Shown: positions 24,971-33,611 of the stretch, in pieces
How the letters are laid out: the number at the start of each line of letters is the position of its first letter
Numbering within the stretch: position 1 is the stretch's first letter
Source of the DNA: JBBDIJ01 sp040880485
Lineage (GTDB): Bacteria; Bacteroidota; Rhodothermia; Balneolales; Balneolaceae
Reading direction: 5' to 3'
Assembly (NCBI GenBank): GCA_040880485.1
Contig: JBBDIJ010000002.1
Span: forward strand, 119,740 to 183,739
DNA length: 64,000 bases
Translations under genes and position numbers: made by a program
The notes under the pieces: model-generated
The model's input: the letters and a program-made list of their open reading frames with translations, nothing else
Database searches by the model: none
Told to the model about the DNA's origin: nothing

Positions 24971-25705
24971 ATGAGAGAAGAAATCTATATCGATGCGGGG
25001 AACCGCTACATCAAAGCAGCTTCGCGGAGCGAAGACGGCGTGTGGAGAGAACTTATTCGGAGCAGGACAGACGACAACAAACAGTTCTGGGCCTGGCTCT
25101 CCGAACAGGAGGCTGCTGATATCTATCTCTGCAGCGTGGTTTCGGAGATCACCGAACGATTCCGTGACCAGCCACTTTTGAAGAAGGATCGTGAGGTACA
25201 GGTGGTGACTCCGCCATCCGATCGCCTCGATTATGAGACACCGGAGACGTTGGGCAGCGATCGCTTCTTCGTCTGCCACGGTGCCCACTCACTTTCAAAT
25301 GGCAGGGTGGTGGTCATCGATGCCGGAAGTGCCTGTACGGTCGACTTTATGTCGGCAGATGGCTGTTTTCAGGGCGGTGTGATTCTGCCGGGTCTTCAAA
25401 GGATTATGAAGGCGATGCCTGACGGGTTACGTGCGTTCACAGGTGGTCAGGCTGTGGTACCAAATCGCTGGCCGGGAAAGAGCTCGGATGAAGCGATTCA
25501 ATGGGGTACGGCTGGCCTTTTCCAGGATGGATTAGCGGCTTCCCTCACCCGATACAGGGATGCATATGGAACATTCGAACTCTACCTGACCGGTGGGGAT
25601 TTCAAGGCTGTTTCGACCCTTCTTCCTGTTGGTATTCAATACCGAGCAGTACCCGATCTACTGTTAGAGGGAATCTGGCACTACTTCCGAAGTCAACGGG
25701 GTTGA
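24971..25705 (+). CDS. coaX: Type III pantothenate kinase
   Basis: Phosphorylates pantothenate, the first step of coenzyme A synthesis, in the CoaX (ASKHA-fold) family. The phosphate-binding DAGNRYIK lies at residues 8-15, GSDRF near 95, the second phosphate motif VIDAGSACTVDF near 117 and GGVILPG near 137. Length of 244 residues is normal. Its last 13 bases overlap the 3' end of the convergent OstA-like gene. Confidence 0.93.
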   Translation: MREEIYIDAGNRYIKAASRSEDGVWRELIRSRTDDNKQFWAWLSEQEAADIYLCSVVSEITERFRDQPLLKKDREVQVVTPPSDRLDYETPETLGSDRFFVCHGAHSLSNGRVVVIDAGSACTVDFMSADGCFQGGVILPGLQRIMKAMPDGLRAFTGGQAVVPNRWPGKSSDEAIQWGTAGLFQDGLAASLTRYRDAYGTFELYLTGGDFKAVSTLLPVGIQYRAVPDLLLEGIWHYFRSQRG

Positions 25706-27144
25706 ACCGGTTGAACAGGTGGGTATCGTCGTCCTTCATTCTCCTCTCTTCCTTCTGCCTGCAAGTGTAACCGATAAAGTGCCGGTAGCTCAAAAGATCT
25801 CTCGTCTGTGATCTCCGGATGACGCGGCCACCTCATAGCTGGCCGATCGGGCCGCCGCTCCGGTTCCCACCGAAATCCTGCCAGACGACGTTCCGCGATC
25901 CCGGAAGACTCCTCCAGGAAGGAACCGTCTATATTCCGGCTTACCCGGACAGAGTCTGCCTCGCCATTCCGAAACAGCACGCGGGTGGCACCTGCTGCGA
26001 TCATCTCGATGAGCCCATCCGGATTTTGATCCTCATCCTTAAGGAAACGTATCATCTCACTATTATCAAATACCACCACCTCCCGAATCTCTCCCTCTTC
26101 AAACCAGGCAAAGAGAGTGTCTCCGGTCATCTGGTGGAACCGTGACAGGGTGGTGTCTTCCTGCACAATCATTGGACGAGACCATGAACGGAGCATACGT
26201 ATTTCGTCATTCTCCATTTCCGCCTCTATATATGGGCCACTTAGCTGTATACTCTTTTGCCATGCAACCGGATTAGAGATTAGCTGGAACTGCTCGATAT
26301 CGTCCCTGTAGTGCATGGTATCGGCAATGGCCGAAAAATTAGAGGTCCAGATTCTGACCTCATCAATGGCCGAAATGAAGGTAGCTGTATCGCTCTCCTG
26401 AATTTCCAGTTCACCGGATGTGAGAAATGTTGTGTCGTTCTCCGCTTCACTGTACCGCATCATCCAGGCGTCTCCGCTAAGTAACCTGTATCCGGCAGAG
26501 TCGGCTTCGAGAGATTGGCCCGAAAGAGAGATACGGTCGTCATGATCGATTGCGTACACTCTTTCGAACATCTGATAGAAATCGACTTCCCGGTTCATAA
26601 ACAGCGAATCGGATTCCAGGTACTGGGAGGAGTCGGCAAGCTGGACATTGCCGGCGAACCACGCCTCGTCACTCTCCTGAAAATAGACGCCGCGCTCTGC
26701 AATCAGTTTTCCACGGTCGTCCTCGAAACGGACGGGGTCCAGAAAGATGGCGATATCCAGCCGTCTGTCGTAATCGATCGATTCACTGAACAGCGTGTTT
26801 TTCTCCGACTCGATAATTACACGTCCGCGCAACTCACTGTAATCGGATTCTGTATCGTGCAAGATGGTATCGGACCAGATGATCTCATTTTCGGTCTCAA
26901 TCTGAACCCTGAATGCCTGGATGAGGTTCAACTCTTCGAACTGGTAAGCACTGTCGGCATGCAGTTCCATCTCTTCCGTTTCCAAATGGACGTTCCCAAG
27001 CAGTTTGAACACAGGTTCTCCGTCAATCACTCCGGATTCGCCTCTGTCTGTATTGAGGATATTGACCTGTTGTTGAGCCACTGCCAACAGCGGGGCAAGA
27101 GAGAGAAGAACAGTCAAATAGAGAGTAGCAGTTAGGGAGTTCAT
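25693..27144 (-). CDS. OstA-like protein (LPS transport)
   Basis: A 483-residue secreted protein with a signal peptide ending near AVAQQQ. The body repeats the LptA/OstA jelly-roll pattern, with turns such as GNVHLETEEMELHADSA, GRVIIESEKNTLFSESID and GNVQLADSSQYLESDSL about every 50-60 residues. LptA-like bridges carry lipopolysaccharide across the periplasm; this longer form is usual in Bacteroidota. It lies just downstream of lptC in the same direction, which supports an LPS-export role. Its end overlaps coaX by 13 bases tail to tail. Confidence 0.85.
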   Translation of the reverse strand: MNSLTATLYLTVLLSLAPLLAVAQQQVNILNTDRGESGVIDGEPVFKLLGNVHLETEEMELHADSAYQFEELNLIQAFRVQIETENEIIWSDTILHDTESDYSELRGRVIIESEKNTLFSESIDYDRRLDIAIFLDPVRFEDDRGKLIAERGVYFQESDEAWFAGNVQLADSSQYLESDSLFMNREVDFYQMFERVYAIDHDDRISLSGQSLEADSAGYRLLSGDAWMMRYSEAENDTTFLTSGELEIQESDTATFISAIDEVRIWTSNFSAIADTMHYRDDIEQFQLISNPVAWQKSIQLSGPYIEAEMENDEIRMLRSWSRPMIVQEDTTLSRFHQMTGDTLFAWFEEGEIREVVVFDNSEMIRFLKDEDQNPDGLIEMIAAGATRVLFRNGEADSVRVSRNIDGSFLEESSGIAERRLAGFRWEPERRPDRPAMRWPRHPEITDERSFELPALYRLHLQAEGREENEGRRYPPVQPVQPR

Positions 27145-27149
27145 AGCGT

Positions 27150-27734
27150 CTAGTCGACGACCCTGCGTCCCCTGAGGTCGGTGATGGTATAGTTAGTCAG
27201 GTCTGTATTGCTGCTGAAACCGCTGCCGGTAAGGCTGTCTGAGGGTGTGATAATTGTCACAAAGGAGTCGGAGGTGATGCGACCGTCCCCTTCCGACCAG
27301 ATCAGAAAACTGCTGTAGAGGCGTCGGTCCTGTACGGTTTGAACCCGAACCGAGTCGATGAGTTCGAACTCTCTTTTTTCCGCGAAATAGACAGCTCGGC
27401 TACTCCAGGCCTCCACCTCAATGGCGCCGGTCGAGTCGTAGACCTGAATATAGACGGGGCCCTGAATACGGGTCTCCCGGCGGTCGTCTTCGTTCCAGGT
27501 CGTTGCGTATGCGCCGGTAAGTGTCAGTTTCTGACGGCCATCTTCCATCATCCTCATCCGGACGTCCCAACTCTCGGTCGTCGTAATGAGCGAGTCATTC
27601 ATAGCCGTACGAATCTGCTCCTCGTCGTATTCCGACAGGTCAGTGCAGGCGGTAGCGAGTAGAAGAATGGAAGCAAGTCTTGCAAGGACTCTCCATCCGA
27701 TTCCGCATTTCGTATTTGGTAACTTCTCCCGGAT
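27150..27734 (-). CDS. lptC: LPS export protein LptC, apparent ATC start
   Basis: The mature part (WDVRMRMMEDG, LTLTGAYATTW, GPVYIQVYDSTGAIEVEAWSSRAVYF) matches LptC, the membrane-anchored periplasmic link between LptBFG and LptA. Counting from 27602 (ATG) would give 150 residues and no export signal. The same frame is open upstream and encodes RVLARLASILLLATAC, a proper lipoprotein signal, with no ATG, GTG or TTG. The best start is ATC at 27734-27732, exactly 6 bases after AGGAGG. Either this is a rare ATC start, as infC uses ATT, or the base is a sequencing or natural variant. It follows the symporter gene by 11 bases and precedes the OstA-like gene by 5. Confidence 0.75.
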   Translation of the reverse strand: MREKLPNTKCGIGWRVLARLASILLLATACTDLSEYDEEQIRTAMNDSLITTTESWDVRMRMMEDGRQKLTLTGAYATTWNEDDRRETRIQGPVYIQVYDSTGAIEVEAWSSRAVYFAEKREFELIDSVRVQTVQDRRLYSSFLIWSEGDGRITSDSFVTIITPSDSLTGSGFSSNTDLTNYTITDLRGRRVVD

Positions 27735-27745
27735 AGCGGACCTCC

Positions 27746-29377
27746 TCAGGCGTCCGGATTTTCAAAATAGGTTCGTGTCAGTTTTACTGCGACACCTGTA
27801 AGTGCTATAAGGGCGATAATATTGAAAAATGCCATCAGCCCTAACATAACGTCCCCGAAGGCCCATATTGTTGTGAGGGTGACTACAGCACCAAAAAAGT
27901 GCATACCTGTAAAGGCAACCCGGTACCAGAAGATCGATTTGAAACCGAACAGGTACTGCGAAGCTCTGTCACCATAGTAACTCCAGCTAATGGACGTGGA
28001 GATGGCAAAGAGAAGTACCGAAAACGTGACAAGAAAGCCTCCACCGGGAAAGATAGGGGCGAGCCCGATCTCAAATGCCCTTGCCGTGAGTGGTGCCCCG
28101 TTCTCTACCACACCACCATAGAGGTGGGGCAGAGGCTCTCCATCGGTTTTAATGATGACCGGACTGGTGCCGACTCCCTGGATTTCCCCGGTAAAAAGAG
28201 TCCTCATTTCGGGATCGGCGTACATGGTGTCTACGGGGATTTCATACCGGAGAAGCTGGCCATTTACAGGGAGTCCGTCTTTGAATTGAAGCGTACCCGT
28301 TGCAGCGGTTGCATCATCGAACTGGTAACTTACGGTCCCCGACGATGGATCTACTGATGCGGTGTGGTACATGTCCCAGGCACCAGTGGTCACAATGACC
28401 ATGCCAGTGATGGTGCAGACGATGAGTGTGTCGATAAAGGGTTCCAGAAGTGCCACAACTCCTTCACGAACCGGCTGGTCAGTCTTGGCAGCAGAGTGCG
28501 CGATGGGAGAGGAGCCCTGGCCCGCTTCATTGGAGAACAGCCCACGCTGCACCCCGTAACTGAGAGTAAAGATCAATGTCCCTGAACCTACACCGAGTAT
28601 TCCCGCTTGCGGGTCGAACGCGTGGCTGATGATCATCCAGAGTGAAGGAAGCACAGAGTCGAAATGGACCAGAAGAACAAGAAGACCGGCAAAGACATAG
28701 AGCGTTGCCATGAAGGGTACGAGCCGTGCCGTTACATAACCTATCCTTTTAATGCCGCCGAGGATAACCAGCCCGACCAGAGATGCGGTTACAAAACCGG
28801 TGAGGGCTACCGGAATGTCGAAGTCGCTCTTCATCACATCGGCCACTGTGTTGGCTTGTACAGCATTTCCGGTCAGAAATGCACAAATGGCTGCAGCAAT
28901 GGCGAAGGCTACTGCCAGCCATTTCCAATTGGGACCGAGGCCCTTTTCGATATAGTACATCGGCCCACCGGACACAGATCCGTCCGGGTTGGTAATTCGG
29001 TATGCCTGGGCGAGTGTGACTTCTGTATATTTTATGGCCATACCCAGAATGGCGGTAATCCACATCCAGAAGAGGGCTCCCGGACCGCCGTAGTGGATGG
29101 CCAGAGCGACACCGGCGATATTACCAATCCCTACGGTAGCCGATAGCGCAGTGCTGAGAGCCTGAAAGTGGTTGATATCCCCATCATCTTTCGGATCGTC
29201 ATAGTGGCCGGTAACTACCTTGAGTCCGTGCCGGAACCTTCGAATCTGAATAAAACCGAGGCGGATCGTGATGAATACACCGAAGGAGAGGAGCAGAACC
29301 ACCATAACCGGCATGGATTCGGGGGTGCTCCAGATCAGGGTTTCAAGCCATGAGATGATGCGGTCGAAGGTTTCCAT
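27746..29377 (-). CDS. Sodium:alanine (AGCS) symporter family protein
   Basis: Inner-membrane amino acid:cation symporter of 543 residues with about 11 hydrophobic segments. Family marks are GNIAGVALAIHYGGPGALFWMW, the GGPMYYIEKGLG segment and LFSNEAGQGSSPIAHSAAKT. A loop insertion of about 90 residues (around 325-410, rich in Asp/Thr/Gly) sits between late helices and probably faces the periplasm. The likely substrate is alanine or glycine with Na+. It heads a minus-strand run with lptC and the OstA-like gene. Confidence 0.92.
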   Translation of the reverse strand: METFDRIISWLETLIWSTPESMPVMVVLLLSFGVFITIRLGFIQIRRFRHGLKVVTGHYDDPKDDGDINHFQALSTALSATVGIGNIAGVALAIHYGGPGALFWMWITAILGMAIKYTEVTLAQAYRITNPDGSVSGGPMYYIEKGLGPNWKWLAVAFAIAAAICAFLTGNAVQANTVADVMKSDFDIPVALTGFVTASLVGLVILGGIKRIGYVTARLVPFMATLYVFAGLLVLLVHFDSVLPSLWMIISHAFDPQAGILGVGSGTLIFTLSYGVQRGLFSNEAGQGSSPIAHSAAKTDQPVREGVVALLEPFIDTLIVCTITGMVIVTTGAWDMYHTASVDPSSGTVSYQFDDATAATGTLQFKDGLPVNGQLLRYEIPVDTMYADPEMRTLFTGEIQGVGTSPVIIKTDGEPLPHLYGGVVENGAPLTARAFEIGLAPIFPGGGFLVTFSVLLFAISTSISWSYYGDRASQYLFGFKSIFWYRVAFTGMHFFGAVVTLTTIWAFGDVMLGLMAFFNIIALIALTGVAVKLTRTYFENPDA

Positions 29378-29868
29378 GGGGAATGATGTAGTTAGATGAT
29401 GGTAGTTGAGTGTCCGAATGAAGGAAAGTGCGAATTTATAAAAGTTTTTCCGGTTTTTTAAGGTGTGCTTTCATAACATCCGGAAAGAAACCGCTTCTGC
29501 TCTCTCCACCAACAGCTTTCCGGAGGGAACGTTAGAATTCAGAAACGGTTATGCATAGGTAACGGGTGCCTGAAGGGCGTTTGCCCTTCGAGGCTCCTCA
29601 ACACCGGGAGTTAATCAACAGGCCGTAACTAACGGCTGCCGGTTGAGGGTTAGGCTGCGAGGCCTGTCCCATACATCGGTATACATATAAATGAGGGCTG
29701 TGTTATATGCGGAGAACTGCACTGCAAGTACCCTTCTGTGTTGCATTTAGAAACGGAAACTTGCAGCAGTGTGTTCTTCATGTATATTATACTCGAAATG
29801 AAGCTCAATTTGAGCCAATTTCAGGGTTCGGAATACAGCCCGAGAAACCGTAAATAAAAAAGGACGCC
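29378..29868. other. 491-base intergenic region with strong hairpins
   Basis: No convincing gene. Between 29568 and 29594 an 11-bp stem with one bulged G forms (GCCT+GAAGGGC, loop GTTT, GCCCTTC+AGGC). At 29618-29624 and 29661-29667 ACAGGCC pairs with GGCCTGT, and between them GCCGT (29622-29626) can pair with ACGGC (29632-29636). Neither is followed by a T-run. This could be a small RNA or a long structured leader of the HU gene; strand is undecided. Confidence 0.4.
29761..29790 (+). promoter_or_regulatory. Possible promoter of the HU gene
   Basis: TTGCAG (29761-29766), an 18-base spacer and TATTAT (29785-29790), about 79 bases before the start. A short palindrome GCTCA-ATT-TGAGC follows at 29803-29815, inside the expected leader. 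Confidence 0.4.
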
Positions 29869-30165
29869 ATGACTAAAGCAGACATCGTAGATATCATTGC
29901 TTCATCTACAGGACTCACCAAAGTGGATACGGAACAGGTGGTTAACGGTTTTATCGAGACCGTAATCGAAGCCATGAAAAGCGGGGAAAACATCGAAATC
30001 AGAGGTTTCGGCAGCTACAAAGTGGATAAGCGAGCCAGCCGACGCGCCAGAAATCCCAGGACGAATGAAGAGGTGATCATTCCGGAACGGTACGTTCCTC
30101 TCTTCAAACCTTCACGGAAGTTCAAGACGGCTGTCGATGAAACAATGCAGGCACGGGAGTCCTGA
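29869..30165 (+). CDS. HU/IHF family DNA-binding protein
   Basis: Nucleoid-associated protein that binds and bends DNA as a dimer. The N-terminal helices (MTKADIVDIIASSTGLTK) and the beta-arm signature with GFGSYKVDKRASRRARNPRT are those of HU, including the Pro that intercalates at the arm tip. Length is 98 residues. It stands alone with its own promoter region and converges on the long minus-strand barrel protein gene. Confidence 0.95.
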   Translation: MTKADIVDIIASSTGLTKVDTEQVVNGFIETVIEAMKSGENIEIRGFGSYKVDKRASRRARNPRTNEEVIIPERYVPLFKPSRKFKTAVDETMQARES

Positions 30166-30205
30166 GTACTCCAGCCTGTTAGGGTGATCAGGGTTTGGAT
30201 TCGGG

Positions 30206-33200
30206 TCAAAAATCGATTCCGATTGAGATGTAGTGTATCGGGCCCGGAACAAACCCTTCACCTCTTTCATATGCCCATCCGATGTCATATCGGAATGGGA
30301 GGTTCAGAAAGATGGTCCTTAATCCAAAACCTGCACCGATAAGGATATCCCCGTCCATATAGTAGGCAGGGACATCAATATCCGGATTGGGATCCCGTCC
30401 CTCTACAGGCAGGCCGGTCTGACAATCGAGGAACACCTCTTCACGTTTGGCGACGCGGAACTCCAGGTGTGGCGGCTTCTGGTGATAGACGATTTGTTCT
30501 CCAGTCAATTGATTTGGGGCCATGGAGTAGTTGATCGGGAATCCCCATGCTGTTCCTGCGTCCAGAAATGCCTGACCGGTGATGTTGTACAGGGGAAGTA
30601 TAGGAACAGGGCCGGGGAGCACTGCCGCGAAGAGTGGAAAGCGGAATTCAAAATTCATCAATCCAAACTTGTCTCCGTAAAGAGTGTTGTATGGGTGCCC
30701 TCTCATGGGAGTTGCTGGCAGTGTAAAGAAGGTATCTGCAAGTCGATCGAAAGGGATCTCGTTGTCGGACCAGCGCTGGTTCTGCCAGCCCATCATACCT
30801 CCTATAAAGAAAGTTTGTGAATCTCGTCCGACGGATGCCCCCCCCGTTGTTCTCATTGCAAGTGTATAGGTTTGACCAATATGGAGGTATCGTCTGTAGT
30901 CTCCGAGAATGGATGCAAATTGAGGGGTATCCAATCCAAAGAGTGGCGGGCTTCCCGACACTCGCACAGAGTATCGGCTTCCCGACCTTGGCGTAAGTAG
31001 ATTGCCCCACAACGCATAATCTGCAGTGTATGAGATCTGCGGATAGAGAAATCCGGTCGATTCATTCAAAAGCGTCGACTCCCCAATAGCACCAGCAGAG
31101 CTAAAGTCCCGTGAAATACCGACTCCAGAAACCCCGTACTCCAGCCTCTCATAGCGGTTAAACGGATACTGAAAATCGATACTACCACCAAAAGTGCGGA
31201 AGCGAAGCATCTCCCCAAAGTAGGTTTGATAGTTTCGCGATTGGTGAAAGAAGTTGAAGATTACATTCGTTCGTTGCCGAAAATATCCATATTGAAGTAC
31301 ATAGTCGCTGTTTCGAAGGTCAAAGACGAGATTGGTGCCGAATCCGAGCCGATGATCGCCAAACAGATCGCTAAGTTCAAAAAGGGCAAATGCGGAACCG
31401 CCGTAATAGGTGTCGATCTGCCCTGCCGCGTAGGTGAAATCCGGAGTAAAACGCAGTTTGTAACGTTTAGGCTGCCAATTCCCTTCCTCGGTAATGTTTC
31501 CTGTTGGTTGGAACTTTCTCGGGTCGTCCAGAAGCTCGAGTGTGGAGTCCTGCATCACCTCCTCTGCAAAGACGTAATTTCGAAAATCGACGATTTCTTC
31601 GGCGTTCCCCCCCGTGCCCTCTTCTGTGTCCAGTGTATCGTCTGTTACTTCCTCGACCTGATTGTCCTCGGCAATGGTGCCTTCCATCGGATCGCCAAAA
31701 AGAAAGGCGTTGCCACCACTACGGTTCCGTATCAGCTCTTTGACTATGGCCGTTGCCGGCACACGCTGCTCGACACTCTCCCTGTCACGACGCTGCGCCC
31801 AGTAGTTGGTGGTCAGCTCCTGGTCGATACGGCGATCGAACGGTGCGCGGATCATATAGATACCAAGGTATCCATCACTGAGGGCACTGAATGCGATCCG
31901 GCTGCCGTCCGCGGTTATCGAGAGTTGCATGGCTCCCGTACGCAGATCGGTCAGCGGTGTGGAGGTACCATCTTCGAAGTTGTGCTCATAGATATTCGGA
32001 ATTCCGTTTTTGTCGGAGATATACACCAGCCGCCCGTCACGGGTTACTGCAGGCTGAATTTCCGTCCATCCGTCTGTATGGGTGATCCGTTCGATCTGCG
32101 ATTCGCCGAGCCGAACCGCATAGATGTTTTTTCCGTAGAATGAATCGTCTGCCATCGCAGAGTAACCTGAGAGATATCGGCCCGGAGTGGTTCGATCGCC
32201 CCGGTTTGATACAAAGTAGATGGTCTCCGAGTCTGGACCCCAGGCAGGTTGAATGTCTGTAAAGACGTCATTGGTAAAATTGGTCAGTTCTCCCGTCTCC
32301 AGATGATAGGAAAAGATGCTTTGGTAGGGCCCTACATTACCGTCAAATGCAATTTTTTGGCCGTCCGGCGACCAGGCTACCGAGTTGATGGCATCGATTT
32401 CAGGGAATCTGACATGATCTACATCTCCCGACTCATAATCTACGATCGCCAGATTGTAGCGTCCCTGTGATTTGGTAGATAGCACAATGCGGGATCCATC
32501 CGGGGACCAGGAGAGGTTAGGATTTAAAATATTGAGCTCCTCGAACATCGGGTTGTCTTCACCGCGAATCAGCGTTTTCATCCGTTCGCCGGTAATGGTG
32601 TTCACTATAACAACATCAAAAACACCCCTTCGGTTGGAGATAAAGGCAATTCGATCACCTTGTGGTGAGATTGCCGGACTGGTATTGTATGTCCCGAACT
32701 CCTCTGGTGAGGTCACAGAACTGGCAATAGACTCTATACTCTGACGCTCTGCCACTTCGGGGAAATAGCGCTGTTGAAGGCTGTCCATCCAGCGAGTGCT
32801 AAGCTCTTTAAAATTGAGGCCGGTGGACTGCAAAATGGCAGCCTGTACACTGCGGGTGGTCTGGACTCTCTGAAGAATTTCCGTGATTTTCGCACGTCCA
32901 TACTCCTCCTCAATAAAGTTCCAGAACGATTGTCCGCCACGGTAGGCGAAAAACCCGGAGAGTTGAGCCAGCGGCGGCAGGTAGTTGTTGATTACGGCGT
33001 CCCGCATATACATATCGGTCTGTGTGTCCCAGCCGAGAGCAAGATACTCGGCCAGCCCCTCCTCAAACCAGAGCGGTATCTGAAGCTGGATGTTGTGGCG
33101 CATGATCGATTGGATTCCCCCGCCATAGTACATATCATTCACTACTGCGTGCGCCAGTTCATGTTGCAGGGTGCGCCGGAAGTCTGCATAGTCGGCCATG

Positions 33201-33595
33201 AAAGGCTGCGTCATCCGGTTTTTAAACTTGTCGGTGACCCCACCGATACCCTGGGCATCCACAGGCAGGTCTACCACATTAGTCTGGGAGAAGTCACTGT
33301 GAGAGTCATAGATAATGACTGGGATCCGGTCAGTGAGAGTGTGCCCGAAGTCGGCCATCAACTGTTGCAGTGAAGATTCAACGGTTTCGGCCGTGAACTG
33401 TGCCAGATGATAGTTTTTCTCGTCGTAGTAGTAGATATCGAAGTGGTCGGTCTGGATAAATCGCCAGTCGAACGCTTCATACTGAACCCGGTTTTTGCCA
33501 AAGACAAAGTGTTGGGCCAAAGCCTCCTCGGCCACCAGGGCGCCGGCCAGCAGGCCAATCAGGAGGAGGGTATAGATTTTTTGAACGAGGCGCAT
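30206..33595 (-). CDS. Peptidase MA / TolB-propeller / outer-membrane barrel protein
   Basis: Three-part exported protein of 1129 residues. After a signal peptide (cleavage near EALAQ) comes a peptidase MA-like domain with the zinc motif HELAH at residues 145-149. A TolB-like beta-propeller of PD40 repeats follows, with copies such as SWSPDGSRIVLST, AWSPDGQKIAFDG and AWGPDSETIYFVS. The last 400 residues resemble a BamA/surface-antigen-type barrel ending in SIGIDF, a C-terminal aromatic as required for outer-membrane insertion. ATG 33595 is preferred; the TTG at 33625 would overlap rnr. Role unknown; an outer-membrane protease is one possibility. Confidence 0.8.
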   Translation of the reverse strand: MRLVQKIYTLLLIGLLAGALVAEEALAQHFVFGKNRVQYEAFDWRFIQTDHFDIYYYDEKNYHLAQFTAETVESSLQQLMADFGHTLTDRIPVIIYDSHSDFSQTNVVDLPVDAQGIGGVTDKFKNRMTQPFMADYADFRRTLQHELAHAVVNDMYYGGGIQSIMRHNIQLQIPLWFEEGLAEYLALGWDTQTDMYMRDAVINNYLPPLAQLSGFFAYRGGQSFWNFIEEEYGRAKITEILQRVQTTRSVQAAILQSTGLNFKELSTRWMDSLQQRYFPEVAERQSIESIASSVTSPEEFGTYNTSPAISPQGDRIAFISNRRGVFDVVIVNTITGERMKTLIRGEDNPMFEELNILNPNLSWSPDGSRIVLSTKSQGRYNLAIVDYESGDVDHVRFPEIDAINSVAWSPDGQKIAFDGNVGPYQSIFSYHLETGELTNFTNDVFTDIQPAWGPDSETIYFVSNRGDRTTPGRYLSGYSAMADDSFYGKNIYAVRLGESQIERITHTDGWTEIQPAVTRDGRLVYISDKNGIPNIYEHNFEDGTSTPLTDLRTGAMQLSITADGSRIAFSALSDGYLGIYMIRAPFDRRIDQELTTNYWAQRRDRESVEQRVPATAIVKELIRNRSGGNAFLFGDPMEGTIAEDNQVEEVTDDTLDTEEGTGGNAEEIVDFRNYVFAEEVMQDSTLELLDDPRKFQPTGNITEEGNWQPKRYKLRFTPDFTYAAGQIDTYYGGSAFALFELSDLFGDHRLGFGTNLVFDLRNSDYVLQYGYFRQRTNVIFNFFHQSRNYQTYFGEMLRFRTFGGSIDFQYPFNRYERLEYGVSGVGISRDFSSAGAIGESTLLNESTGFLYPQISYTADYALWGNLLTPRSGSRYSVRVSGSPPLFGLDTPQFASILGDYRRYLHIGQTYTLAMRTTGGASVGRDSQTFFIGGMMGWQNQRWSDNEIPFDRLADTFFTLPATPMRGHPYNTLYGDKFGLMNFEFRFPLFAAVLPGPVPILPLYNITGQAFLDAGTAWGFPINYSMAPNQLTGEQIVYHQKPPHLEFRVAKREEVFLDCQTGLPVEGRDPNPDIDVPAYYMDGDILIGAGFGLRTIFLNLPFRYDIGWAYERGEGFVPGPIHYISIGIDF

Positions 33596-33611
33596 GGTCT
33601 CGGGATTAGGA

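Noticed and set aside
27630..27708. ATG at 27708 as the lptC start
   Set aside because: It is in another frame and reaches a stop after about 23 codons.
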